Shown here one piece after another: positions 18,598 through 29,055 of a DNA stretch of 64,000 bases. Each line of letters starts with the position of its first letter. The stretch's first letter is position 1. The DNA comes from Medakamo hakoo. Taxonomy: Eukaryota > Chlorophyta > Trebouxiophyceae > Coccomyxaceae. Below the pieces are notes generated by a model. That model did not search any database and was not told the DNA's origin. It saw nothing but the letters and a program-made list of their open reading frames with translations. Both the position numbers and the translations under genes were made by a program. The stretch lies in assembly GCA_026636295.1 (NCBI GenBank), contig CP089463.1:124001-188000 (forward strand). The letters run 5' to 3'.

Positions 18598-19869
18598 TCA
18601 CTCGGCCGGCACGGCCGCTTCCTCCTCGGCGTACGCGACCTTGACCATGGCCGGCCGCACCAGCCGCCCATTCACCGTGAAGCCAGCCCGGAATTCGACG
18701 GTCACCGTCCCGTCCGCCACGCCGTCGGCCGCGGGCTCGCGAGCAATCGCGTCGTGCACGGCCGGGTCAAACGGCGTGCCGGCGCCGGGGACGCGCGACA
18801 CGCCCAGGCCGGCCAGGATCTCGGTCAGCTGGGTGGCCAGGGCCTGGTACGACGACTTGATGCGTTCCTCGCCCGGCGTCTCCGCCTTGACGGCGGTGGC
18901 GGCCGCGTCGAAAGCGTCGACGAGCGGCAGCAGGGCGGTCGTCACGTCGCCCTTGACCCGGTCGGCCGTCGCCGCCTTTTCGGCGTCCGCCCGCTTGCGG
19001 AAGTTGTCAAAGTCGGCAGACAGGCGCAGGGACTGGGCTTTGCCCGTTTCGGCGGCGGCTTCCGCGGCTTCGGCCCGGGCTTCGACGGCGGCGGCGGCCG
19101 CGACGGCGTCGGCCGCGGCCGCGCCGAGCGCCTCCACCGCCTCCGTCAGCGCCGCAGCTTCCTCGCACTCCTCCAGCTGGGCCAGGAGGGCGCGCGCGTC
19201 GGCCAGGGCGACGGCGTGCGGGGCGCCCTTGTCCACGATGTCCGAGCCGTCGGCGCCGGCGGCGTCGGCGTCGGCACTGGGGTGTGTGTTTCAAGAGGAG
19301 TGGGTGGGAGGTGGCTAGGTGTGAGCGCACACTGCGCCGGACAAGAGGGAGGAGAGAGCACGTGGGGCGCCCGCGCGGCTGCGATGCACTTGCACACTCA
19401 CCCTTCGTCCTCGGCAGCCCCGGCTTTGACCTGTGGGGATGAGGGGAGGGAGGGTAAGGGCGGCGGTCAGGCGCAGGCGCGCGCGACACCACAAAAAAAA
19501 GGGGGAGACACACTGGCAGCGGCCAGGCCTCGTGCCTTCTAGAGGAATTGGCCGCCCTTCGACGGGCGCCCGCGCACAGAACGCGGGGCCAGCTGGCCAC
19601 GCGCCCACACGCCAGGCAAGCCCAGAATCTCAGCTCGCCATCGAAGGTTCAAGCGTCGAGAGGCAGGGCCCCCTCTCCCTCCCCGCACGCACCATCACGC
19701 GCCGGCGGCCGGACAGCGGCGCCAGAGCGCAGCAGGGGGCGCGGACGGCCGCGGGCGCGGCCTTGGCAGCCGTGGAGACAGCCGCCCGGCGGCTGGTCGA
19801 CGACGACACACGGCGCACGCCGGCAACGGTCGGCACGGGCGCCGCGCGGAGCAGGGCGGACGCGGGCAT
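18598..19869 (-). CDS. GRPE: GrpE nucleotide-exchange factor for organellar Hsp70 (three exons)
   Basis: Exons 19869-19693, 19430-19402 (29-nt micro-exon) and 19276-18598 join to 294 residues (phases 0 and 2). GrpE releases ADP from DnaK-type Hsp70. The N-terminus (MPASALLRAAPVPTVAGVRR...) is rich in Ala, Ser, Val and Arg and lacks acids, as expected of a plastid or mitochondrial transit peptide. A long coiled-coil helix follows (Ala/Glu-rich, about residues 85-150), then 'RLSADFDNFRKRADAEK', the conserved start of the core, 'LLPLVDAFDAAATAV', 'PFDPAVHDAIAREPA' and the beta-domain 'TVTVEFRAGFTVNGRLVRPA' plus 'MVKVAYAEE'. A plastid (CGE1-like) location is my preference, but a mitochondrial one is possible. 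Confidence 0.93.
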
Positions 19870-20005
19870 GGGGTAGAGGGGAGTTTTGACACGGGCTTGT
19901 TTTTTTTCTTGGCTCTGCGGAGATGGGAGTGGGCCCAACCACCAAGTTTTGCTTTTTCATGATGCTCTCTCTCTTCGGCCGTCTACACACAAGACACCCC
20001 TCACT

Positions 20006-21370
20006 TCACTGCTTCGCCCAGTGCTGGCGCGGCACGTCCGCCCGATCCTTCCCGCCCCTCAACAACCACAGCCGCTGCGCGCGTTGGAGCGGGGTGCCGC
20101 CCGCCTTCAACCCAGCCGCGGCGAGCGCGGCCTTCAACGCGTCCGGGCCGACGGCCGCGGCCAGGGCGGCCGGCGACTCGTGCGCGTCCAGGTCGATGGC
20201 GGCGGACGTGGGTTCGGCCGCGGGAGGAGGAGGAGGAGGAGGAGGGGGAGGAGCGGGAGCGGCCGGCGCCTCCTCAGCCACAATGTCGGCAGGCGGCGGC
20301 GGGGGGTCGGAGCGGTGTGCTGCCGCCGCCGCCGCCTGCTTCGCCTTGGCCGGCGGCGGCGCCTGTTCCGCCTGCGCGCCTTCCTCCGCCTCCTCGTCCT
20401 CGTCGTCCTCGTCGCTGTCACTCCCCACCAGCTCGTCCAGCACGCGGCGGGCGCGCGGGCCCGCCGGAGCGACAGCCGCGGCCGCACCAGGCACCACGCC
20501 TCCACCGCCGCCGCCGCCGCCGTCCGCCTCACCCTCGCCGGCCGCCACGGCCGCGGCCACCGCCGCGACCGCCGCCTCAGCTTCCGCGCGGACGGCCACG
20601 CCATCCACCGCGTCCGCGGCCGCGCGCGCCGCCTCCCGCCGGGCCGCCGCCGCGGCTTCGCGCACGTGCTTCAGGGCCGCGGCCTCCAGCGCGCGCCCCT
20701 CCTCGTCCGCCGCCCACGCCGCCGCCGCGGCTTCGGCCGTCGCCGCGCCGATGCGGCGGCCGGACAGGTCCCGGCACGCGTCGAAATTGGTCACCTTGGC
20801 GACCCGGCCCGACGCGCGGAGCAGGGAGCCGAAGCCGCCCTTGCCGCCGGCCAGGCGCAGGGAGAGGGTGAGGGTCGGCATGGAGGAGGAGGAGGAAGAG
20901 GGCGACGGCCCGCCGTCCGCGCACGCCTCGGCCAGGGTGGACGTGTGTGGCCATGGCCGGCCGGCCACGGCGGCGGTCGTGGACGCGGCCAGGGAGGGCG
21001 GCGCGCCTGGGGTTGGGGGTTGGCAGGCAAGGGGGCGGGGTGAGGTGTTGTGCGCAAGACGCGGACGGAAAAGCGAGTGCGCGCACACAGCCTTCCGCGT
21101 TCTCTGCCTTCCACGCACACGCGCGTGCGGGTGCCTGGTAGCGTCATCGCATCAGGCGCCCGGCGGGCGAGGGGTGGAGAGGGGTGTGCGGGCCGTGCGG
21201 GACGGCAATGCGACAGCGGCGCGGAGAGCGACGGCGCAACAAAACTCACCGACTCGGGCCAGCGCCGCGGCGACGGCTTCGCCCACGGTCGTGGCGTCGC
21301 CGTCGCTGAGATACAGGCACGTGGCTTGGCCCAGCCCGGGCGGGTAGCGGACGAGGAGTGGGGTGGGCAT
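20006..21370 (-). CDS. SDE2: SDE2 homologue (ubiquitin-like N-domain, SAP-like C-domain; two exons)
   Basis: Exons 21370-21250 and 21006-20006 (donor GTGAGT, acceptor CAG, phase 1) give 373 residues. The ubiquitin-like domain occupies about residues 1-95 and ends in '[17 protein letters not shown]'. SDE2 proteins are cleaved by deubiquitinases after the first GG, releasing a Lys-starting C-terminal part that works in intron splicing, telomere silencing and replication stress. The following '[16 protein letters not shown]' is also family-specific. The middle is an acidic '[16 protein letters not shown]' and Pro-rich linker. The end, '[20 protein letters not shown]' then '[10 protein letters not shown]', matches the C-terminal SAP-like domain of metazoan and plant SDE2. 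An extra Ala/Thr-rich insertion with a poly-Ser run sits inside the ubiquitin-like domain. Confidence 0.9.
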
Positions 21371-22228
21371 CTCGTGCGTTTTTGTTTGTCCCCGCGTCTC
21401 TCCTTTGCGTGTGTGTGCGTGCGCGTGAGTGGAGTGCCTCGCCCCTGGACTCCCGTCCCCACCCACACCCACGCGCGTCCATCCTTCTCCCGCCCCGCCG
21501 CCGCCCCCTTCCACACACGAGGGAAGGGCACGGGCCGGCGCCGCCGCCTGCCCGCGAGCCGCACGCCCCGCCCTGTCCCGGCGTGCGGCACGGCGCCCTT
21601 CGGTGGTGGCGTGGTGAGAGGGGGCCTGGCCAGGGGAGGGGAGAGCGGGGCGCGGGCCGCGGACAGAGTGCGGGTGTGAGAGTGTGGGGAGTGTGGGGTG
21701 TGTGGGAGGGGGCGTGGGAGGGGACAGTCCTACGTGGGTGGAGTCGGGTTGGTGTCCCGGGCGTGAGGGGTGAAAGTTGTGGCCCAGGCGGGGAAGTGTC
21801 GGCGTGTCGGGGCGACACTTCACCCGGGTGGGGAGCTGTCGGCGAAGTGTCGCCTGCCCCTTCTCCCCAAAAGCGAGTTGGCGCGCCGCCGGCGCACGGG
21901 AGCGGTCGCCCCGCCCGGCCGAGGCTTTGCCGCTCGCTCGCCCGAACACTCGCCTCACTTTTGCTTTCCGTCTTCCCGCCCGAAGTGGGCCTGACGTCAG
22001 ACTCGGGGCGGGACCGCGCCTGGCCCGTCCGGCACGCCGCCGCCACACCATAAGCGGGAGGATCCGCCGCTGAGCCCGAGGGCGCGGACGGCGGGCCGAA
22101 TTTCACGGAGGTGGGAAGGGGAGCGGCCGCTCCCGCGATTGCCTCCCCCGAACCGCGGGCCGCGCTTCGCTTGCGCCTGCGCACACACCCCGTCCGGGCC
22201 ACCCCACCCCCCAATTCCACCCTGTACG
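21371..22228. promoter_or_regulatory. Divergent promoter region with inverted repeat, CRE-like and E2F-like sites
   Basis: An 858-bp gap between SDE2 (-) and the gene at 22229 (+), with no convincing coding exon. An 11-bp perfect inverted repeat lies at 21811-21821 and 21844-21854 (ggcgacacttc / gaagtgtcgcc). The palindrome ctgacgtcag at 21991-22000 contains the bZIP core TGACGTCA. Positions 21973-21980 (ttcccgcc) resemble an E2F/DP site. These are consensus matches only; factors are not known. Confidence 0.5.
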
Positions 22229-23483
22229 ATGGATCAGGCAGCCTGCTATTCGGCTGGCGAGGCGTTGACCAAGGTGAGTGCCGCGGCACCGGCCCGCGGA
22301 GGGAAGGAACGAGGACTCGCATGCGCCTCCCGACCGAAAAAAACGCCTCGCGCCCGAACCCCCCCCCTCTCACGCGCGTACCACACGGCACCCCCCCCCC
22401 CCCCCCCCCCAACACGCACAGGCCCACCCGGCCGCGTCCCCGCCCGCCGCCGCCCTTGCCTCGCCCGGAGGCAGTGACGCGTCGGCGGACACGGCAGTGC
22501 TCGCCGTGTGCGCGGCGCACGGCTCGTCCGCGTCGCCGCCGGTCGTCGCCCAGGCTGCGGCTGCGCCGCGCCGCGCGCCGCTCGCCGGCCGCCCGCCCCG
22601 CCGGCCGGCCGCCGCCAAGCGCAAGGCCGGCACGCCCGCCGTGCGCGCGCCACCGAAAGCTGTGCAGCAGGCGCCGCGGGCCCCGCGGCGGGCGGCGACG
22701 GCGCCGGCCGCGCGCCGGGTGCGCCCCCGCCTGGATGCGGCCGCCCACGCGTCGTCCCCACCACGCTCGCTGCTCGCGTGCGACGAGTCCGTCGCCGACG
22801 ACGACGACTGGCTGGACGACGTGCTGGGCGGGGCGGCCCAGCCCCGCCCAGCAGCGCCGACGGCGTGCGTGGCGCCGCGCACCGCGCCCGCGGCCGCGCA
22901 CCCGCCGCCAGAGGCGGGGGCGGCGGCCGGCGCCGCGCCGGCCAGCCCCACGCCCCTCCTCGCCCACGCCGGCTGCTCGTCCGTCCGCACCGCCTGGGCC
23001 GCCCTCCCGCCGCACGCCCTGGCCTCCGCCCACGGCTTTGGCCCGCTGGCCCTGTCGCTGGGCGGCTCCTACTTTTCACGCCTGGCCGCCGGGTGCGGCG
23101 CCTTGGCCGCCGCCGCCCGGTCGTGCGGGTGCGCGCACCTCGCCCGCCTCGCGTCGCCGTCCGTCTCCGCGGCGGCCGCGGCGGCCGCGGGCGACGGCGG
23201 CACGGCCTTCACCTTTGGCCCGTCCACCGGCCTGATCTTCCCGGGCTCCGGCCCCGCGTCCACCCTGCGCGCCCGCGTCGCCGCGCTCTACTTCACGTGC
23301 GTGACGGCCGCCGCGAAAAACGCCGACAGCCTGCCCGCCCGCCGCGCGCTCGGCACCATGCTGGCCGGCCTGTACGGGTCGCCCACCCTCCCGCCGCCGG
23401 CCGCGACAGCGGACTTGGAGTTGCAAGTCCTGAGCGGGCTGGGCTGGAGGCTGGGCCCGTTTTACGGCCACGAAGCTTTTTAG
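22229..23483 (+). CDS. Unknown 368-residue protein with cyclin-like C-terminal hint (two exons)
   Basis: Exon 1 is 22229-22273 (MDQAACYSAGEALTK) and exon 2 is 22422-23483. The donor is GTGAGT, the acceptor CACAG, phase 0, and the intron contains a C20 run. I do not recognise the protein. Residues about 30-120 are basic and Ala/Pro-rich ('AAAKRKAGTPAVRAPPKAVQ'), followed by an acidic 'CDESVADDDDWLDDVL'. From about residue 200 a more ordered domain appears: 'HGFGPLALSLGGSYFSRLAA', 'RARVAALYFTCVTAAAKN' and finally 'DLELQVLSGLGWRLGPFYG'. This last segment resembles the end of a cyclin box (E..VL..L.W.L.P), but the 'MR..L.DWL' start of that fold is absent. A divergent cyclin or a plant-specific helical domain is possible. 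Confidence 0.65.
22391..22410. repeat. C20 homopolymer in intron, just before the 3' splice site
   Basis: Twenty consecutive C on the sense strand, followed by AACACGCACAG and exon 2 at 22422. It acts as, or replaces, the polypyrimidine tract. Confidence 0.9.
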
Positions 23484-24241
23484 ACAGGCACACGTCCAAA
23501 AAAAAACTTTCATGACATGATAAATGAGAAAATAAAAATGATTGGAACAGCTGGCGTTGTCCGAGGGCGGTGGGCGGCGCGACCGGGGCGGGTGGCACAC
23601 CGCCCGTGTGCGGTGCCACGCCCGGCGCGCTGTCCGTCGTCCCTCCGTGTGTTTTTACCCCTTTTGACCGTTTTCCCCCAAGACCTGTTTTTCCCCCCTT
23701 TTCCTTTTTCCTCTGGTATAGATCCCTCCGCTTTGTGTTTTGTCCTGTTTGTCCGACGTGTGGAGAGGGCGTGCTCCTCCCGTTCACCCGTGCAGTGTGC
23801 GCGCGGGCGCGGCCTCGCACATTCCCCCATCCACAGCCGCAGGCTCTCTAGGCGGGCCTCCGGCGGGTGGAGAGTGTGTTCTTTTGAGGCCGCGCGCGCG
23901 CGAGCGCGCGCGCGGGTGGCGGGTCGCGTGGGCCCGCCCTCCCCCACCACTCCCCAGCTTGTGTTTTTTTTTTACCCCCGGTGTGTGTTTTCCCCGTTCG
24001 TCGTGACTCCTTTTTCAATGCCGTTCCGCCCAGTGTCTTCTCCCTCTGCCCGGCTTGTGTGTCGTGCAATTCTGCGTGATGACCCCAGGGACAACAAAAA
24101 AAAAACGACTCTCTCCCATCATCCCACCCCGCGCGCCTGTGCCCACGTCCCCACTCCCATGTCCTCACATCCTCATTCGCCGCCCAGCCGCACGCACGCA
24201 CGCACGCACGCACCCCACTCCACGCCACGCCGCCCACTCAC
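23484..24241. other. Intergenic gap, 758 bp, with AATAAA and simple repeats
   Basis: Just after the stop at 23483 comes an unusually AT-rich stretch (about 23495-23545) with AATAAA at 23531-23536, a likely poly(A) region of the upstream gene. Then T/C-rich DNA (23640-23720), an alternating GC block with a palindrome (about 23890-23915), and an (ACGC)n microsatellite at 24191-24212 just upstream of the next ATG. Open frames here have no protein-like composition. I see no gene. Confidence 0.55.
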
Positions 24242-25269
24242 ATGCCGCTCGTCGCCGTCCGCGTCCCGGGCGGCCGCACGTTCGCCCTGGACCCGGCGGG
24301 CGGCCCCGCCGCCCTGCGCGCCCAGGTGGAGGCGGCCCAAGGTGGGAGGGGGAGGGAAGGGGGGACGAAACCGACGCGCACTTGGTGGCCCCTTCCGGAC
24401 GGGAAAACGCACACGACCGCGCGCGCCACCTCCCGCCGCCACCCGGCCACACACACCAGGCCGCCCGCTGGGCTCTTTGACTGTGGCCGGCCTGGACGGC
24501 GCGCCCTGGGAGGGAGGCGGCGGGCTGCTGGCCGCGCTGGCCGTCGTCGGCCCGGCCAACGACCCGGCGCCGGAAACGCCGCCGCCCACGGCTGCCGCCG
24601 CCGTCCCCACCGCCGCCACGCCCATCCCGGCGTCGGCCCTGCCGCCCCCGCCCCCGCCCCTGACCCCGCTGGCACCGGCCGTCACCGTCACGGTCCTGGC
24701 CCGCACCCAGACGGAGACCTGGTCGTCGTACTGGAAGGAGACGATGCGCACACGGACGACGGAGCCGTGCCGCGCCTTTGAGGCGACCGTGTCGCCGGGG
24801 GCTGGGCTGGATGGCCTGGTCAAGCTGGCGGCGGAGCGGGCGGGCTGGTCGGCCCTGGACGGGCTGGAACGGTGAGAAGAGGAGGGGGGGGAGAGAGAGG
24901 GGGGGGGGGGCTGCCCTCTCGCGCCCGCCACACCCACCCACCCCACACCACACCACACCACCCACCCCCACACCCCCAAGCCTGCCCGGCTTCACTGACC
25001 CGTGGGACGCCGCCTTTGTCCGCGGCCACGCCCTGGCCCCTCCCGGCGGCGACTGGGCCAGGCTGACGGTCGCGGACGCGGGCCTCGCGGCGGGCGGCGC
25101 CCTCGTGCTCGTCCGCCGCGCGCTCGTCCCGGAGAAGTGGAACCTAGTGGTGGAGGAGGGCGGGGAGGGCGGGGGCGGCGGCGGCGGACAGGGCGAGGAG
25201 GAGGACCTGGACTCGACGGACGAGGAGGACGACCCGCTGGAGGGCGAGGGCCGGTGGTGCGGGTTGTAG
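24242..25269 (+). CDS. Probable protein with two ubiquitin-like (beta-grasp) segments (three exons)
   Basis: Exons 24242-24341, 24460-24871 and 24981-25269 (donors GTGGGA and GTGAGA, phases 1 and 2) give 266 residues. The first about 65 residues, 'MPLVAVRVPGGRTFALDPAG' then 'GPAALRAQVEAAQGRPLGSL', have the strand-helix-strand spacing of a ubiquitin-like fold. After a Pro/Ala linker, residues about 115-225 ('VTVTVLARTQTETWSSYWKE', 'LVKLAAERAGWSALDGL', 'LTVADAGLAAGGALVLVRRA') again look beta-grasp-like. The tail is acidic (GEEEDLDSTDEEDDPLEGEG). No C-terminal GG is present, so it would not be a conjugated modifier. I cannot name a family; the fold assignment is inference. Confidence 0.65.
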
Positions 25270-25440
25270 GAGGAGTGGAGGGGGGTGTGGGTGTGGGTGG
25301 AGGGGGGGTGGTTGAGGTGGTGGGAGAGACTGGATGGAGAGAGAGGAGGCAAAAAACTCCCAGGAAGCAAAAAATCTCCCTACAAAAAAACAGGACAACC
25401 CCCCAGAAAAACAAAAACCAAAACAAAAACCTGCGCGCTC

Positions 25441-27170
25441 TCAACCCCGACCGCGGCCACGGCCGGGACCGCGGCCACGATCGGCAGCGGCGCGGCGCTC
25501 CATTCGAGCAAGGGCAGCCCGGTCAGCCGCGTCCATCTCAGCCATCCCCAACTCGAACAGCTCGTCCGCCGTCATGCCAGGCCGCGGCTCGAAGCCGGGC
25601 ATGGGATCGAAGCCGGGCATCCGACGCGCGGGCGGCAGCGCCTGCTGCTCCGCCAGCCACTCCTCGAAGCCCAGGCCGTCGGAGTCCGACCCGCTGTCCG
25701 ACATGAAGCGCGCCAGGCGTTCGGGGGCGTCGGCCGACAAGGCGCGCGCTGCACTAAGGTAGTGCTCGTGACTGTGAACGGCCGGGGCGTCGCCCGCGCC
25801 CGGCCGGCTGCCGACCATTTTCGCAAAGTCCCGGTCGACGATATAGTCTAATTCGGCCTTTTTGGCTTCCGCGCGCGCGTACTTGGCGGCCATGCGTCCA
25901 CCCTCCGACAGGGCGGCCAGGCCGCGCGGCGTGCGCGCCACGACGTCCGGGATGGCGGTCAGCGTCGCGCCGCCGTCCTTCAGGCCCAGGCCGCGCACGG
26001 CGCGGCCGTGCAGGGCGACGTGCGCCAGGCAGGTGTAGTACAGGTTGTCAATGGCCTGGGCTTGCGTGGCCCCGCCGAGCGCCAGGTGGGCGTGGCCGCC
26101 GGCCAGCAAGCCCGGGCGCGGCAGGGCCAGGCGCTGGGGCGCGCCGTGCCGCGCGACGGGCAGCGGGGGCGTCGCCCAGGCCCACGGTGACGGCCGGCCG
26201 GCGGCGGCGGCCTCGGCCGCCGCGCGCGGCGCGGCCCGCGGGTCGAAAGAGCTGGGCGGCGGCGGCAGCGCGGCGGGCGGGCCGCCGCCGCGGCCGCCCC
26301 CCACGGTCCCATCCCACCCGGCCCACAGGTCGTCCCCGCCCGCGCACAGCTGGACGGACGCGGGCGCGTAGACGGGCTGGCCGGGCTGGAACCAGGCCCG
26401 GAAGGGGCGCACGGTCAGGGCGGTGGCCAGGACCAGCGGCGCGACGGTGCGGTAGGCGACCCACTCGGCCGACGGCGGCCCGGGCGACGCCGACCCGGCG
26501 GACGACCAGTACGTCGCGGCCTGGGCCTGGGCGCCGCCGCCGCCGCCGCCGAAGCCGCCGCCGAAGCCGCCGCCGTCGTCGTCGCCTTCACTGTCGTCCT
26601 CCCCGCCCTCAAAGCCCACGTCGCCCATTTCCGCCATCAGGGCGCGGAACCGGGCGTCGTCGGGGTCGCGCCGGGGGCGCGCGCGCGGGACCAGGGTGTT
26701 GGCCACGGCCTCGTCCGCCCGGTCGGTCGACGACGCGCCCAGGGCGTGGGCCAGCAGGGACAGCCGGTCTTCCGGCGCGTCCAGTTCGTAGGCCAAGCGG
26801 CGCCAGAGCGACGACGACGCGGCCGAGTCGGCGCCGTCGTCGGAGGAGGGCAGGCCGGCGACGCGCACGCCGTGCAGCCGCCACACCGCCCGCTTCCACA
26901 GGCGGCCGCTCACGACCACGTGACGGAAGCGGGTCCACGCCAACTCGCAGGACGCCAGGTCCTTGGCGGGGAGGCAGTCCAGGATGCAGTCCAGGCAGTC
27001 GTCCTGTTTTTTTTGTGTGGGTGGGTGGGTGGGGGTGGGTGGGTGGGTGGGTGGGGTGTCGCGGCGCACCGTCGCCACGCACCGACCGGGGCTCCTCGTC
27101 CCCCGTTCGCGCATGCGCAACGCACCACGAGGGCGTCAATGGCCGGCTTGTTGGCCGGCTTGTCGGCCAT
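25441..27170 (-). CDS. F-box protein with acidic/Gly-rich insert and RG-rich tail (two exons)
   Basis: Exon 1 is 27170-27126 (MADKPANKPAIDALV) and exon 2 is 27003-25441 (donor GTGCGT, acceptor AACAG, phase 0), 535 residues. The F-box straddles the join: 'DDCLDCILDCLPAKDLASCE' and 'LAWTRFRHVVVSGRLWKRAV' fit the family and imply an SCF ubiquitin-ligase adaptor that binds SKP1. The substrate-binding part shows no LRR, Kelch or WD repeats. It has an acidic and poly-Gly insert (about residues 155-185), an ordered region around 'AIDNLYYTCLAHVALHGRAV', repeated 'MPGFDPMPGFEPRPGM', and a C-terminal 'RGRGPGRGRGRG'. The tail could bind RNA; this is inference. Confidence 0.82.
27015..27057. repeat. GTGGGTGG-type G-rich tract in the F-box gene intron
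   Basis: Repeated 'gggt' units on the plus strand (C-rich on the sense strand) lie eight bases from the 3' splice site. The spacing of G triplets would allow a G-quadruplex on the plus strand. Confidence 0.7.
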
Positions 27171-27402
27171 CGTGGGTTTCGGGGCGCGGGCCGGGCGGGC
27201 TTGTCTCTTTTTTCGTTCGACGGCGGGGAGGAAGGGCAATGCAGGAATGGGCTGCTGTCCACAGCAGCCAGCCCGCTCGCCGGCGCCCCACCCGCCCCGC
27301 CCAGTTGGCGCCCTGGCGGCACACGCCCACACGAGCCAGGACACGACGCCCACCTTCCCTTCCCTTACACCGCCTCCCCCTCCCCCACAACGCCTCTTCA
27401 CC

Positions 27403-28756
27403 TCACTCCACCTCCTTCTTCAACGCCGCCAGCAGCGCGCCATGCAGCGCCGGCGGCGCGGTCACAATGCCCCGGTGCAGGTCGAGCCAGCGGCCGCGCC
27501 CAAAGTCCAGCGGGTCGCCCGCCGCGTCCGACACGACCGCGCCCGCTTCGGTCGCGACCACCGCGCCGGCCGCATGGTCCCAGATCTTCTCCCGGTACCC
27601 CGCCGGCGGGAAGCGCAGGTTGATGGCCGCGTCGCCCCGGGCCAGGGCGCCGTATTTGGCCTGCGAGTCCAGGCGCAGGGCGGGCGCGCCCACGCCCAGG
27701 GCCGCCGCCAGGCGGGCCGCCAGCGAAAAGTCCGAGTGCCGGGCCTCGAACGACTCCATGAACCGCACGCCGGCCGAGCCGGGCGCCGGGTCGGCCACGG
27801 CCAGGCGCGTCGCGGCGCCGCCGCCCTCCAGCGGCTCGGCGTGCGCGCCCGCCCCGGTCGCCGCCCAGAAGAGGACACCCACGTCCCCCCGCTCCTTGCC
27901 GGCCGGCCCCGCCCGGCCGTCGGCGTCGACCAGGGCGGCCGCCGCCGGCAGGTTGGGGCAGCCCAGCACGCCGATGGCCGCGGCCCCGGCGTGGAGGCGG
28001 GCGAGGCAGACCGCATACTGGCGCCCGCCCACAAACCCGCGCGTCCCGTCGATGGGGTCCAGCACCCAGTGCGCGCCGCCCGCCCCGCCGGCCGACCCGC
28101 CCGCGTCGATCAGGTCCAGGACGGCCGACGTGGACAGGGGCGGCGGCGGTGCGGGCGGGCCCGTGGAGGCGGGTGGCGTGGCGCCCGGCACGGCGCCGCC
28201 GCCGGCCGCGACGGCCTCGGCCAGCACTGCGTTGACGAGGTCGGCGATGCGGTCCGCCATGGCCGCCCCGCCGCCCGGCTGCCTTAGCTCAGCCGCGTCC
28301 TCCTCGGCCACCATGGAGAAGGGCGTGTCGGGAAAGGCGCGGCGCAGGGACCAGGTGACGAGGGCTTGGGCGCCTGTGGTGTGTGTTTTGTTTTTTTGGG
28401 TGGTGGAGTTGCTCTGTTCCAGTCAAAACAAGGCGGTGCCTCCCTCCCTCCGCCCGCCTCCCAAAAAACACACACACTCACCGTAGTCCGCCACAGTCAC
28501 GGGCGAGGCGTCGTCCTTTTCCGTGGCCTCGCCCTCACGCAGTTTAGCTTGGACGCGCTGGGAGTGAGTGTGCGTGGAGAGAGAGAGGAACGGGGTGAGG
28601 CCTGGCTTGGCTGGAAGGGCGGGCGGTGGATGGGGAGGGCCGGCCGCTCGCGCGCCCACTGACCTCGCACAGCCTGGACGCCAGGCGGACGGCCGCGACC
28701 GCGGCCTCCAGTTCGGGGCCGTAGACAGGCACGTCGGCCGGGCGCGGGGAGGCCAT
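27403..28756 (-). CDS. SAL1: 3'(2'),5'-bisphosphate nucleotidase (SAL1/HAL2 type; three exons)
   Basis: Exons 28756-28664, 28557-28482 and 28373-27403 (donors GTCAGT, GTGAGT; phases 0 and 1) give 379 residues. SAL1 turns 3'-phosphoadenosine 5'-phosphate into AMP, protecting exoribonucleases and acting in drought, light and salt signalling in plants. The joined protein shows 'EKDDASPVTVADYGAQALVT', 'MVAEEDAAELR' (metal-binding Glu-Glu-Asp), the inositol-monophosphatase signature 'WVLDPIDGTRGFVGGRQYAV' (about 160-178) and 'KIWDHAAGAVVATEAGAVV' near the C-terminus, all complete. No clear transit peptide is present (MASPRPADVPVYGPELEAAV), so the predicted form is cytosolic. It is divergent from TCF25 with a 299-bp gap. 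Confidence 0.94.
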
Positions 28757-29055
28757 GGTGGCGGTCGCCCGGCGGGTTGAGAGAGGTCGAGCGTGCGCGG
28801 GCGGGGTGGGCGCCGCAGTCGTCGCCGATTGGACAAGCCGCAGCGCCGATCCGATGGGCCGGTCGCTGTGCACGTAGCGCACGCTTCTGGTGGGTGTCCT
28901 GACGCGCGCCACGGCCTGAGTGAGCGACGCACGCATGAAATTCTGCGGGGCGGCGCGCGGGCGTGAACAAAGTGGGAAGTGAGACGCGCGGCGCGGAACA
29001 AGAAAACACACACACACACACCAATCCCAGACGGGCGGCCACCTCACCGTAAAGG

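Noticed and set aside
21358-22053. 231-codon plus-strand frame in the SDE2 divergent gap
   Set aside because: It is low complexity with repeated GVWGVWEGAWEG-like translation of simple G/T repeats, and partly antisense to SDE2 exon 1. There is no start context.
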